Shown here in pieces: positions 23,759 to 34,200 of a stretch of DNA of 41,829 nt; the first letter of the stretch is position 1; each line of letters begins with the position of its first letter. The stretch is taken from the IMG/VR virus record IMGVR_UViG_3300005470_000008, positions 1 through 41,829 of that record, one strand, 5' to 3'. The notes beneath the pieces are model-generated. The model saw only the letters and a list, made by a program, of their open reading frames with translations, did no database searches and was not told the origin of the DNA. The position numbers and the translations under genes were made by a program. Source of the DNA: a virus.

Positions 23759-25291
23759 ATGAATCCACAAGAGCTTCAAACACTTCTTTTAGAGAGGGAA
23801 CTAGCTAAAAGAAGTCATCTTGCATATACTAGATATATGTTCAAGCACTACTATAAACAACCCTTTATAGAGAACTGGCATCATGGATATATAAGTGAAG
23901 CTATCCATGAAATAGAAAAAGGGAATATAACTAGACTTATATTAAATATCCCACCATCTTATGGGAAAACAGAATTAACTGTTAAGATGGGGAGTAGTTG
24001 GATACTTGGGAATACCCCATCAAAAAAGTTTATACACACATCTTACTCATCTGAACTATCTATAAAAAACTCATCTCAAACAAGAGACCTAGTAGATAAT
24101 GAGATATATAAAACTTTGTTCCCTAGTGTATCTATATCAAAATCTCAAGATCAAAAACACTACTGGGAGACTACAAGTAGGGGTGGTATGTTTGCTACTG
24201 GTACGGGTGGTGCTGTAACTGGGTTTCATAGTCATGGTATATGGATAGATGACCCTACTAAGGCTATTGAAGCAAATAGCATATCAGCCTTAAATGAATC
24301 AGTTGATTATCTTGAGGGTTCACTTTATTCAAGGCTTCAAGATAAAAAAAATGGATTTATCGTACTTATTATGCAAAGACTAAACCCAAAAGATTTAGCT
24401 GGTGTACTACTAGAGCAAGGGGGTTGGGAGCATATCAACTTAAAAGCACTTGAGTCAAGACCTAAGATATATGAGATGGGAAATTTTAAGTATGAAAGAG
24501 AACCAAACGAACCTTTATGGGAAGAGTATGAAGATTATGAGCTTTTAAAACAACAAGAGAAAAATATGGGTGTAAAGTTTGCTAGTCAATATCAGCAAGA
24601 CCCAGAAGTGCTTATAGGTGACTTTTATACAGATGATGATTTTACAGAGATTTCAGATTTTGATATACCAAAAGATGAATACAAGTATATAGTAATAGAT
24701 CCAGCTATGAGTACAAAAAACACAGCAGACAATAGGGCTATAGTAACTGTAGGAAAATCTATAGATGAAAGAAAGTTAGAGTTAGTTGTAGTACATGATG
24801 TGTTTTATGGCACTTGGGTATTAAGTGAGTTTGTAGATAGGATAATAGAGACTATGGTTACATATCCTGATGCAACTGTTTTTTTAGAGCTAAGTGGTGG
24901 TGGTATTTTAGTAAATCAAGAGTTATCAAAAGAGATCATAAGGAGAAATGTAGAACTTAAAGAGAAAAGCAAACCTACAATAAAAAACAAGATAGTAACT
25001 TATGCACCAAAAAGAACTGTAAAGAAAAACGAAAAGCTACAAGCTATGCAGCCATACTTCAATGCACACCAAATAAAGTTTAGAAGAAACGGACATGGGA
25101 TAGAGCAACTTAAAAAAGAGTTAAGAAGTTTTGATCCAAATAAAGATAGTCCAAAAGATGACTGTATGGAGTGTCTAGCAGAGTCAATAACAAATGAGAA
25201 AATGAGTGGCAAAAAACCACCAAAAGAGAAACAATCTATATCACAAAGAGCAAAACTAAGACAAAATAATAGTAAATTATGGAGAATCTAA
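23759..25291 (+). CDS. terL: Terminase large subunit
   Basis: The 510-residue packaging motor that cuts and pumps DNA into the prohead. The N-terminal ATPase has a Walker A-type loop PPSYGKTE (65-72) and Walker B GIWIDDP (160-166). The RNase-H-like nuclease begins at YIVIDPAMS (Asp314) and continues with VFLELSGGG and a C-terminal acidic residue near DCMECLAESIT. The ribosome site is displaced by the palindrome, and GAGAAATTAG just before ATG is weak. The small subunit candidate is about 10 kb downstream, an unusual separation. Confidence 0.92.
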   Translation: MNPQELQTLLLERELAKRSHLAYTRYMFKHYYKQPFIENWHHGYISEAIHEIEKGNITRLILNIPPSYGKTELTVKMGSSWILGNTPSKKFIHTSYSSELSIKNSSQTRDLVDNEIYKTLFPSVSISKSQDQKHYWETTSRGGMFATGTGGAVTGFHSHGIWIDDPTKAIEANSISALNESVDYLEGSLYSRLQDKKNGFIVLIMQRLNPKDLAGVLLEQGGWEHINLKALESRPKIYEMGNFKYEREPNEPLWEEYEDYELLKQQEKNMGVKFASQYQQDPEVLIGDFYTDDDFTEISDFDIPKDEYKYIVIDPAMSTKNTADNRAIVTVGKSIDERKLELVVVHDVFYGTWVLSEFVDRIIETMVTYPDATVFLELSGGGILVNQELSKEIIRRNVELKEKSKPTIKNKIVTYAPKRTVKKNEKLQAMQPYFNAHQIKFRRNGHGIEQLKKELRSFDPNKDSPKDDCMECLAESITNEKMSGKKPPKEKQSISQRAKLRQNNSKLWRI

Positions 25292-25320
25292 CCATAAACT
25301 ATATATCAAGTTTTTTTTTA

Positions 25321-25342
25321 AACTAAGCTATTAACTAAGCTA
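25321..25342 (+). repeat. Direct repeat AACTAAGCTA in the capsid leader
   Basis: Two copies of AACTAAGCTA, 12 bp apart, lie in the 82-bp gap between terminase and capsid, after a run of nine T (25311-25319). The gap probably holds a terminator-like T-run and a leader or promoter for the capsid gene, but no consensus boxes are clear. Confidence 0.35.
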
Positions 25343-25373
25343 AAAAAATAGCAAATAGATTTAAGGATTTGAC

Positions 25374-26486
25374 ATGGCAGATTGGTTTACGTTAAGTGAT
25401 AGTAAAGTTGTTCATAAACTCCAAAAAGAGATTACAACAGCAGTTATCAATGAAAGTAGATTTGCTCAATTTATTGGGCTTGGTAATAATGCGATCATTA
25501 AGACTCAAAAGGAAGATGGATTAAGTGCAACAGCAACTATGAAGTTTAGAGGTTTGATTAGAAATGGTGGTGTTAGTGGTGATGAGGATTTTGATACAAA
25601 TGAGGGTAGTTTAACTTACTTAGCTCAAACAATATCATTAGAATCATCTGGAAATAGTGTAAAAAGTGGTAAAACTGTTAAGATTTTATCTCAAGTACAC
25701 TTTGAAAACTTTAGAGATGATGGTAAAGAGGGATTAACAGAGTCAGAGACTGATAAAATGGATAGAAGAATCTACTCAAGAATGAGTGATAAATGTTCAA
25801 ATATCGTAGCTTGTAATCATCATACAGATTTGAATACTTCAAATATGGTAGCTGGTGATGTTTTAACTGTAGCAGATGTTGAAGAAGCTGCAAGAAGAGC
25901 AAGAGAGGGTGTAGATGCTGCTGGAAATAGCGTACCTAGACTAAGACCTTACAAAACAGTTATCTCAAAAGATGCACATGGTATAGAGGTAAAAAGAGAG
26001 ATCTTTGTTATGTATGTTGGTAGTAGAAGTTCATGGAACTTAAAACAAGACCCAGCATGGAGTAGCAAACAAGAAGCTGCATCTGATGTAGGGTTTAACT
26101 CACACATATTTAGCTCACAACTTGGTATTATTGATGATGTTGTTTTACTAAATCACTCAACAGTTTCAAGTGAATACGCTGGTATTTATACTTCAAAAGA
26201 TACTGGTATAGATGGTCAAGATTTTACTATTTACAATGGTGCTGGTGGACTTAAAACAGAGATCAATCTACTTGTAGGTGCAACAGCTATGTTGATGCCT
26301 ATGGATACTGGATACACATATCATGAAGATACTTATGATATGAAAAGAAAAGCAAAAATCGCAGTTGATAGACTTTATGGACTAGCTAAAACTAGATTTA
26401 AAGGTAAAGCTGGAACAGATGAAGTGAACTCAATATATCACGATAAAGATTATGGTGTTATAGCTGTAGTTGGTGCTTTACAGTAG
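25374..26486 (+). CDS. Major capsid protein, N4-gp56/DUF4043 type
   Basis: A 370-residue protein whose general pattern matches the N4 gp56-like capsid family. It has an N-terminal arm with a 'FIGLGNNAIIK' type segment, alternating strands in the E-loop region, LRPYKTVISKDAHGIEVKREIFVMYVG in the peripheral domain and ALLMPMD-like elements (ATAMLMPMDTGYTYHEDTYDM) towards the end. It has its own leader and is followed by a hairpin, suggesting high expression. The family call is from memory of the HK97-fold subgroup. Confidence 0.8.
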   Translation: MADWFTLSDSKVVHKLQKEITTAVINESRFAQFIGLGNNAIIKTQKEDGLSATATMKFRGLIRNGGVSGDEDFDTNEGSLTYLAQTISLESSGNSVKSGKTVKILSQVHFENFRDDGKEGLTESETDKMDRRIYSRMSDKCSNIVACNHHTDLNTSNMVAGDVLTVADVEEAARRAREGVDAAGNSVPRLRPYKTVISKDAHGIEVKREIFVMYVGSRSSWNLKQDPAWSSKQEAASDVGFNSHIFSSQLGIIDDVVLLNHSTVSSEYAGIYTSKDTGIDGQDFTIYNGAGGLKTEINLLVGATAMLMPMDTGYTYHEDTYDMKRKAKIAVDRLYGLAKTRFKGKAGTDEVNSIYHDKDYGVIAVVGALQ

Positions 26487-26498
26487 TGTAGAGTAGGG

Positions 26499-26517
26499 TA
26501 GTCACTTTTTGTGACTA
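26499..26517 (+). terminator. Stem-loop after the capsid gene
   Basis: TAGTCAC and GTGACTA form a 7-bp stem with a TTTTT loop, 12 bp after the capsid stop. No U-tract follows, so it may only reduce read-through and lower expression of downstream genes relative to the capsid. Confidence 0.5.
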
Positions 26518-26549
26518 TCTGTCTATATACTACTACAAGGATAAATATT

Positions 26550-26873
26550 ATGGCTAAAGTAAAACAAACAAAAGAGCAAGATATATTAACATTAGATGAT
26601 AGTGTTGTTACTGATACAAAAGAGCAAGATATATTAACACTAGATGATAGTGTTGCTACTGATACAAAAGAGATAAAAGAGAGTATCTATCTTCAATATA
26701 AAATCGCAGCTATTAGATATATAGGTGAAAAAGAAAGAGACTTTAAAGAGGGGCTAACAAGACCGTTCCCAAAGTTAAAAACTGGTGATATAGTGATCGT
26801 AGATATTAAAACAGCAAATTTTCTTACACGCTTAACTGGTGGGTTTGAGAAAATAGATCTAAACAATAGGTAA
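26550..26873 (+). CDS. Small head protein with duplicated N-terminal peptide
   Basis: A 107-residue protein starting at ATG 26550, which follows CAAGGATAAATATT. An upstream in-frame GTG at 26511 lies in the capsid hairpin and is unlikely. The N-terminus repeats TKEQDILTLDDSV twice at a 16-residue step. The C-terminus (IRYIGEKERDFKEGLTRPFPKLKTGDIVIVDIKTANFL) looks like the small proteins that follow capsid genes in many podophages. A head completion or decoration role is inferred. Confidence 0.6.
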   Translation: MAKVKQTKEQDILTLDDSVVTDTKEQDILTLDDSVATDTKEIKESIYLQYKIAAIRYIGEKERDFKEGLTRPFPKLKTGDIVIVDIKTANFLTRLTGGFEKIDLNNR

Positions 26874-26877
26874 GTAG

Positions 26878-27474
26878 ATGATCGCAAGAGACTTTATAGA
26901 GGAATCAAAGCTACTTTTACTTCAAAAAGGGGTAAATATAGATGCAAGTGATAGAGAGCTTTTTATATATCTACAAAGTGTATATATCACTTTACAAAAA
27001 GATGCACCTCAATTTAGTAAAAAAATAAGTTTTGATATAAAGCCACTTGTTCAAGAGTACAACGCTGGTTATGAGATAATAGATGGGATAAACCTATCTA
27101 TAGGTGGAGAGAAGTTTGTAAAAACAACTCAAGATATGTTTTATACACTAGATGATGAGAGTATGCAATATTACACTATATCTCACAACGATATCATCAT
27201 AAACACGATACCACAAAAAGAGTCTATTGCTACGTTTAGTTTTTACTATGCAAAAAGATTGGTAGATGTAGAGAGTGTTTTAGCTATACCTATTATCTTT
27301 GAGGAATCACTTAGATTACTTTTTTTAAGTAGATGTTGTGAAAAGATACCAACAAGGAATGATAGGAATCTATCTATCCACTACCTAAAAAGATACAACA
27401 CAGAGGTAGAGAGTGCAAAAAAAGTAAATAAAAAAAGATATAAAAATATAACAAGTACGCATCAAGCGTATTAA
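26878..27474 (+). CDS. Probable head-tail adaptor protein
   Basis: A 198-residue protein with an N-terminal helix pair, a central beta region (EYNAGYEIIDGINLSIGGEKF ... YYTISHNDIIINTIPQKESIATFSFYYAKR) and a C-terminal helix (FEESLRLLFLSRCCEKIPTRN). This is the layout of podovirus adaptor proteins that sit below the portal. It lies between capsid and portal. The start follows AATAGGTAAGTAG. Confidence 0.6.
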   Translation: MIARDFIEESKLLLLQKGVNIDASDRELFIYLQSVYITLQKDAPQFSKKISFDIKPLVQEYNAGYEIIDGINLSIGGEKFVKTTQDMFYTLDDESMQYYTISHNDIIINTIPQKESIATFSFYYAKRLVDVESVLAIPIIFEESLRLLFLSRCCEKIPTRNDRNLSIHYLKRYNTEVESAKKVNKKRYKNITSTHQAY

Positions 27475-27488
27475 AAAAGGATAATAAA

Positions 27489-27737
27489 ATGGCTGGAATA
27501 TTTGAAGGTAAGAATTTTGGTACTACCCTAAGTGGTTTAGGTAGCTTAGGTATGGCATATGCTAGTTATAAACAAGCAAAAGCAGCAGAGGACTATAACA
27601 ATAAGTTGTTAGAGTTAGAAAAGGAAAAATATCAAAGAGGTATACAAAGAGAGGATTTAGCACAATCAAGCTTAGATGATGCTATAAATAGTGTTTGGGG
27701 AGTTCCTAAAAAAGAGGAAGATATTTTAGGAGTATAG
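27489..27737 (+). CDS. Small virion or ejection-associated protein
   Basis: An 82-residue protein. Its N-terminus is hydrophobic and glycine-rich (GTTLSGLGSLGMAYASYKQAKAAEDYNNKL), a pattern seen in small internal proteins of podophages. It is followed 1 nt later by the portal gene. AAAAAGGATAATAAA is its ribosome site. No named family. Confidence 0.55.
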   Translation: MAGIFEGKNFGTTLSGLGSLGMAYASYKQAKAAEDYNNKLLELEKEKYQRGIQREDLAQSSLDDAINSVWGVPKKEEDILGV

Positions 27738-27738
27738 A

Positions 27739-29595
27739 GTGTTTGAAAATACAACTACACTAAAAAACTGGTTTGATGAATCTTTTGAGTTGCTTCAAGA
27801 AAGTAGACTAAACGCTCAAAAAACGGCTGATTATGCAAGTGGTGAGCAGCTTGGAAATGAGATAAAATTAACTTTGTCACAAAGAGGGCAACCAGAACAA
27901 TGGGAAAATAATATCTCAACTTATGACAATAAAATAGGTGCATTTAAAGCTAGTAGACAAACAGAGATTAAACTTTTTGGTAGACAAACAGAGGATAAAA
28001 CAAAAGCTATATTACTTCAAGATACTATAAGAGCTATAGAGGAGAGTGGGGATTTTCAAACAGAAAAAGAGTCTAGTGATGAAGATCTAAGATATGCTGG
28101 GTTTGCTGTTCAAGAGATAAGTGTAGTTCAAAGTGATGAAGAGGATCAATTTGGTAGAACTCTAAAAGATATCAAAGTTGAAAATATACCAGCAAACCAA
28201 TCTTTTTTAGATCCTTTTGCTAAAAAGATAGATTATAGTGATGCTAGATACTTCCATAGAGCATTTTGGAGTGATAAAGAGTCTTTATACTTAGAGTTTG
28301 ATGAAGATTTAGTAGACTCACTTCCTGTATCTGTAAATATATACGATACAGAACTTGATGAAGATGTTTATGATCAAAGCCAAAGAGAGCGTGTACTTGT
28401 GATCTATACTTGGTATAAAAAATATGATAAAAAAACAAACTCTATGAAGATATACTATGCTTACTGGGGTGGAGATGTTATTTTAAAGCAAGAGGAGAAC
28501 CCTTATAAAGAGTTTTTTGATGACTTCCCTATAGTGGTTACTTTTTTAAATAGTAGAAAATACAACACACAATATGCTGGTATGTATAAAGATGTACTAC
28601 CACTACAAGATGCACTAAATTTTGCTAAATTAAAAATATGGCACAAACTTGGAAATGTAAAAGTTTTAGTTGAAGAGGATGCCGTAGATGATATCATGGT
28701 GTTCAAAGAGGACTATAGCTTAGATGATAGTATCACAGAGGTTAGAAAAATAGGTGGTATCAAAGAGATAAATCAACACGTAGATATATCTCAACTTTTA
28801 AGTATAGTGGTTGATTGTAGAAACAAAATAAAAGATATCATGGGGTTAAGTGATGAGTTTTTAGCAGCAGCAACAAACAGAATGGGAGCAGATGCACTAA
28901 ATCAAAGAATATCTATGGGTACGCTAGGGCTTGGAAACTTTTTAAATGCAAGTCGTAGACTTCAAGAAAACACACTAAAAAAGATGATACCACTTATCCA
29001 AAAATACTACAATGCAAATAGAGTTTTAAAGATAGTTGATGAAGAGATGGGGATGAGATACTTTGAGATAAACAAACCAAAAGTTGATCAAAATGGTTTT
29101 TATGAGTATGAGCTAGATGATCAAGGTAATGTTATACCTACTATGGAAAACACTCTAAATGTAGGTAAATGGGATCTAATCTACACAGAGATGGAGAAAC
29201 CACTAACATCAAGTACAGAAAGATATAGACAAGATGTAGAGCTTATGAAACTTTTAGGGCAAGTATCACCACAATATGTACCACTACTTTTACCAGAACT
29301 TTTAGCAGATAGCCACTCAACTGTTGCAGAGAAGATAAGATATATTATAGAGACACAAAAAACTAAAGATGATCAAAACCCAATGGAGCAGTTTAATCAA
29401 GATTATGAGATACAAAAGAAACAGCTAGAGTTAGCTGATCTAAATAGTAAAATAGAGTTAAATCAAGCAAGATCAATATATACAGCAGATAAGAACAATG
29501 TAGAGTTAGAGAGGATAAGGCAAAGAGAAAAAGATGGTATAAGAAACCATAACACTAAAAGCGACCAGCTAATACTAAATGCTATGAGAGGATAG
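27739..29595 (+). CDS. Portal protein, P22-type
   Basis: A 618-residue dodecameric portal through which DNA enters and leaves the head. It starts at GTG 27739 after TTTTAGGAGTATAGA. The N-terminus (SRLNAQKTADYASGEQ), the LSQRGQPEQWENNI region, the NIPANQSFLDPFAKKIDYSDARYFHRAFW segment split around 145-175 and the C-terminal helical barrel region (about 530-615) follow the P22-portal family order. The C-terminal barrel helices are rich in Gln and Glu. It lies downstream of the capsid, whereas most phages place portal before capsid. Confidence 0.82.
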   Translation: MFENTTTLKNWFDESFELLQESRLNAQKTADYASGEQLGNEIKLTLSQRGQPEQWENNISTYDNKIGAFKASRQTEIKLFGRQTEDKTKAILLQDTIRAIEESGDFQTEKESSDEDLRYAGFAVQEISVVQSDEEDQFGRTLKDIKVENIPANQSFLDPFAKKIDYSDARYFHRAFWSDKESLYLEFDEDLVDSLPVSVNIYDTELDEDVYDQSQRERVLVIYTWYKKYDKKTNSMKIYYAYWGGDVILKQEENPYKEFFDDFPIVVTFLNSRKYNTQYAGMYKDVLPLQDALNFAKLKIWHKLGNVKVLVEEDAVDDIMVFKEDYSLDDSITEVRKIGGIKEINQHVDISQLLSIVVDCRNKIKDIMGLSDEFLAAATNRMGADALNQRISMGTLGLGNFLNASRRLQENTLKKMIPLIQKYYNANRVLKIVDEEMGMRYFEINKPKVDQNGFYEYELDDQGNVIPTMENTLNVGKWDLIYTEMEKPLTSSTERYRQDVELMKLLGQVSPQYVPLLLPELLADSHSTVAEKIRYIIETQKTKDDQNPMEQFNQDYEIQKKQLELADLNSKIELNQARSIYTADKNNVELERIRQREKDGIRNHNTKSDQLILNAMRG

Positions 29596-29599
29596 GATA

Positions 29600-31240
29600 A
29601 TGGGATTTTATGATAAAGATATAAACTACAGCAAATATAGAAGGGTAGCAGATCCAAATAGAAGTGGCTTAAATGCTTTAGGTAGAGCTTTCAAAGCGTT
29701 TGGTGATACATATAATGAGTGGGGTGAAAATGATGACAATGAAGCTTTAGCAAACCTACAAACAAATAAAACAACCACACTAGATGGTGTAGATATGTTC
29801 AATGGTGAAAACACACTAAAAGCAAATCAAATAGTGGAATTAAATAAACAAAAAGCAGATCAAGAGCTACTAGGTAAAGTTATGGCTGGTAGTATACCTC
29901 AATCAGATTTTACAGCAACACCAGATACACAAGTACCTTATGCAAACGAAAATGAAGTAGGCTACACAATAGAGCAAAAACCAAAATATCAAGTGTTTAA
30001 CGCAGATACACAAGCTAGTATAAACAACTACTATGATAAAGAAAAATCAAAACAAAACATAGCAAATATCCAATCAATGATGGCACAAGGTTTACCATCT
30101 AAAGATATAGTAAACTCTTTTAAAGATGAAAATGGAAAATCTACACTTGATGCAGACTCTTTTAAAATACTGTTTGATTATAAAACAAATGAAGATAAAA
30201 TAGCTTGGGAGAAGAATAAACTAATAGAAGAGAAGAAATATAAAGAGGAGTTAGAGAGACAAAAACATGGTTACAAAATGAGTCAACTTAGACAAGATGG
30301 ATCAATAAAATCACAAGTTATAGATAAAGAATATGAATATAAAGAAAATATAGAAAAGATAAAAAAAGATAGTAAGAATGATTTAGAGAAACAAAAACAC
30401 AAATATAAGTTAAAAGAAATAGATCAAGAATATGGATATAAAGAAAATATAGAAAAGATAAAAAAAGATAGTAAGAATGATAATAGTTTTGATAGTAAAA
30501 TAACTACTGCAACAATAAACAGTATAATAAAACAAAACAACAAAGATAAAACTTTAAAGCTAATAGATACACAAGAAAAATATAAAAATGGAAAGATATC
30601 AAAAGATGAGCATGATAATACTATAACCCAGTTATCAAAAGAACCACTATCAGATAAACAACTTGAAAGATTAAAAGCATACAATACTCAACTTACTAGA
30701 TTAAAAGCCCTAAAAAAACATCTACCAAAAGGTAAAACCATAACTGGAAACAATGAGTTTGTAGGGAGTTTTGATACTGCAATAAATAATATAACACCTA
30801 CATGGTTTAACGCAGATAGAGCAAAATGGAACTCACTAGAAAAAGAGTTGTTACTTTTAAAAACAGACCAGATGGCTGGTACTTTAACAGAGAGAGATAT
30901 GCAGATATTAAACTCAAGTGGATTAACAACAGAACTTAGCTACAAAGATTATACTGAAAAACTAAACTCTATGATAAGTGATATAGAGCAAGAGCAAAAA
31001 GATATCATAACTGATTATGATAAAAAATATGATCTTCCTGATTATTTTAAACCAAAAAAAGAAAATACTATACAAAAGAAAATAAATAGAAAAAGTATAA
31101 TAAAACCAACAGCTATAAAAAATAGCAATATCCAACTTAACAATAGTGTTGAAAATAATAGTAGTGTTATAACCATAAAGAATCAACAAACGGGTGAGCA
31201 AAAACAATATGATACAAAAACAAAACAATTTATCAACTAA
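29600..31240 (+). CDS. Internal/ejection virion protein with helical repeats
   Basis: A 546-residue protein starting after GAGAGGATAGGATA. The N-terminal 60 residues are charged. The centre is a long charged coil with an exact 45-nt repeat (30338-30382 and 30437-30481) encoding YKENIEKIKKDSKND twice. The C-terminus is basic. The layout and place after the portal fit the ejected proteins of podophages that build a channel across the envelope. It overlaps the next gene by 32 nt. Confidence 0.6.
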   Translation: MGFYDKDINYSKYRRVADPNRSGLNALGRAFKAFGDTYNEWGENDDNEALANLQTNKTTTLDGVDMFNGENTLKANQIVELNKQKADQELLGKVMAGSIPQSDFTATPDTQVPYANENEVGYTIEQKPKYQVFNADTQASINNYYDKEKSKQNIANIQSMMAQGLPSKDIVNSFKDENGKSTLDADSFKILFDYKTNEDKIAWEKNKLIEEKKYKEELERQKHGYKMSQLRQDGSIKSQVIDKEYEYKENIEKIKKDSKNDLEKQKHKYKLKEIDQEYGYKENIEKIKKDSKNDNSFDSKITTATINSIIKQNNKDKTLKLIDTQEKYKNGKISKDEHDNTITQLSKEPLSDKQLERLKAYNTQLTRLKALKKHLPKGKTITGNNEFVGSFDTAINNITPTWFNADRAKWNSLEKELLLLKTDQMAGTLTERDMQILNSSGLTTELSYKDYTEKLNSMISDIEQEQKDIITDYDKKYDLPDYFKPKKENTIQKKINRKSIIKPTAIKNSNIQLNNSVENNSSVITIKNQQTGEQKQYDTKTKQFIN

Positions 31241-34200
31241 TATACCTGATGGGTGGGAGATTATCCCTCAAGAAGATGAACAACCAAATATACCTGATGG
31301 GTGGGAAATTTCTCATGAGAAAGATAGGTATGGTGCTACTAGTTGGGGAGAAGTAAACAAACCAATTATCAAAGATATAACAGATGAAACACTAGATGAT
31401 AGAAGTTTTATAGAGCAAGTAAAAGATGGTGCTATAGATAACACACTTATACCTATGGCTACGGCTGTTCAAGATGCTGTAAATATAGTATCACCAATAG
31501 GTGAGGTTGAACTACTTGGGGAAAACTACAACAACCCTATAACTGGTATGAAAGGTGATCAATCACTTGTAGAGTATGCACAAGAGAATAGTGATCTACC
31601 ACTAAACGCTTACAACAAACTAAATAAAATAGCAAAAACACAATATGCACTAATAGGTGATGAGAAACAAGGGCTTGAAACATATCAACAAAATCTAGCA
31701 GATATAGTTGTAAATGATATGGGCTTTGATGATGTTCAAGTAGATGAAGATGGAAAATATTATGCTGTAAAAGGTGATACAGAGGTTGAGTTAAATAAAG
31801 ATGGATGGAAAGAGATACTATCTGATGTTTATGGAGACAAGCTTGAGGTGGCTGGTTCTATGCTTGGTGCAACTAAAGGTTATCAGTATGGTAGCAAATT
31901 TGGTAAAAAAGGTGCTGCAATAGGTACTGCACTTGGTAGTGCTGGTGGGGCTATGGTGGGTACTGTTGGTGATATGGTTGATAGTATAGTTGAGACTGGT
32001 GAAAATTTAACTTTAAAGCAGATGGGAAATGAAGTATTAAAATCTGGTGCTTTGGATGCTGCTGCAACTGGTGTAGTTGCTGCTGTTGTAAATACACCAG
32101 CAGCCTTAAAAGGGGTAAAAAACTATATAAGCGATACTAGTGAAAATATAGTAAACAACAATGCACAAAAATATATAAAAGAGGATCTAAATGTAGATCA
32201 AACTACATCACAAGATGTAGAAAATATAGCTAAATCTTTTGGTGGGAAAGAGGATCAAACACTTACAAAACTAGCAGACCAACAAGATACTGGGGCGATC
32301 TTACAAGATAACTTCCACACAAGCTTAGAGCAAGTGAACACATATCTTGATGATATGGATACATTTTCAAAAAACACTTATAATAAACTAGGGGTAAAAG
32401 AGATAGATGATGATATCATAGCTACTACAGATGAGAGGATAACTGGAAATATCTCAAACAATATAAATGACCTAGAGAACCACTACAAAGAGCAATACAA
32501 TCAAACTAGAAATGATATCCTATCTATAGTTGGCGATACACCAATACAAGCTAATAGTAAAACACTTAATACTACAAAAAAACTACTAAATGCACTATCT
32601 AAACCACAAAACGTAAAAGGGGAAACACTATCAAATGGAGTACCACTAACAGAGTTTCAGAAAGATTACTCAAATCTTGTAGAGACTATAAACAGAAACT
32701 TCAAACAAGAAGAGGATATCTTAGATGAAGCTGGGAACAAAGTAGGGGTGCAAATTGTTGATAGTGATGGGTACAAGCTAAGTAAACTTATGGATGTTCA
32801 AAAAGAGTACAATCAGTTTTTTTATAAATATAAAGATCAATATATCCCTAAACAGCAAGAGCAGCTATCAACTATAAAAGATGCTATATATGATGATATG
32901 AAAAACTACATATATAAAAAGTTTGGTGGAGATGATAAAAGTGCAAAAGAGGTTATATCTAAGTGGGAGAGTGTAAATAGTGACTATGGTCTTTGGAAAG
33001 CAGATAAAGGAAACTTCAAAGAGATAGATAAGATACTAAAAAGTGATATAGATATCACAACTTTAGCAAACGATATGATAACTAAAACTGGAAAGATAGA
33101 TAAAAACCATATAGATTTTTTAGGTACAGTTGCTAAACATCTTGAAAAAGTAGAACCTCAAAAACTTGATGAGCTTTATGGTGGAGTTATAAACAATCTA
33201 CTAAATAAATCATCTATAAAAGCACCTATCAACGGACAAAAAAGGAGAATAATAGACTTTTCAGAGTTTATTATAAACTACGATAAACTACAAAAACAAT
33301 CTTTAAACAAAGTGTTTAGTGGTACAAAAAAAGGTAGAGAGATAGTAGATACTCTACATGATCTAAGGAAAATTGCAGACTACGAGGACTATATCCAACA
33401 AAATCTACTAAAAAGAGGGAACAACCTAACCGAAGCTGTAAAAGTAGCAACTGAACATAAACAGTCGTTTTTATTTGGGGTGGAGTATTTTTTTAGAAGA
33501 ACTTTAGTGGGGTGGTTATCTGATAAACTATTTAGAAGTGAAGCTTATAAAACATTTATAAATAGACTAGCAAAAAACAGAAGATATGGGAAACTTGAGA
33601 TTGATAAGGCTGTAAAATTTACACAAAACAAGATGAAAGATAAATCAAGTAAATTTACAAAAGAGGATAAAGAGTGGTTTAAGAGTATTGTTAAAGATGC
33701 ACAAGAGTATGAAAAGATGGTTTTGGAGCAACAAAAACAAGTGCTAAAAGAGACACAAAAAGCTCAAACTAAACAAGAGCAAGAGATGATCATGCAAAAG
33801 CATATAAAAAATATGCAAGAGACAATGAAGCAAAAAGAGAGTGAGATATTTGCTAAAGGTCTACCAGCACCACAAAGAAACCTAAATGATGGCTTATCAA
33901 ATGAGTATTATAACCATAAAACAAACTATGAAAATAAACTTATACAAGATGATATAAACACAAACTATACACCAACACCAAATGATATAAGAAAACAAAA
34001 CCTACCAACAAAAGAGCAGCTAGATAGTGTAAATATCCCAGCACAAAAGTTAAAATTAAACAAAAGTGCAAAAGAGATAGAGGATGCTTTAAGTAGATAT
34101 GAAAATAAATCAAACAAAATGGTTATGACCATTAAGGGTGAAGCTATAACTAAAACAGACTTTGATAAGGTGCAAAGATTTAATGAGATAAGAAATTATA

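Noticed and set aside
26511-26549. GTG start for the small head protein
   Set aside because: It falls in the capsid hairpin; ATG 26550 has AAGGA at the right distance.
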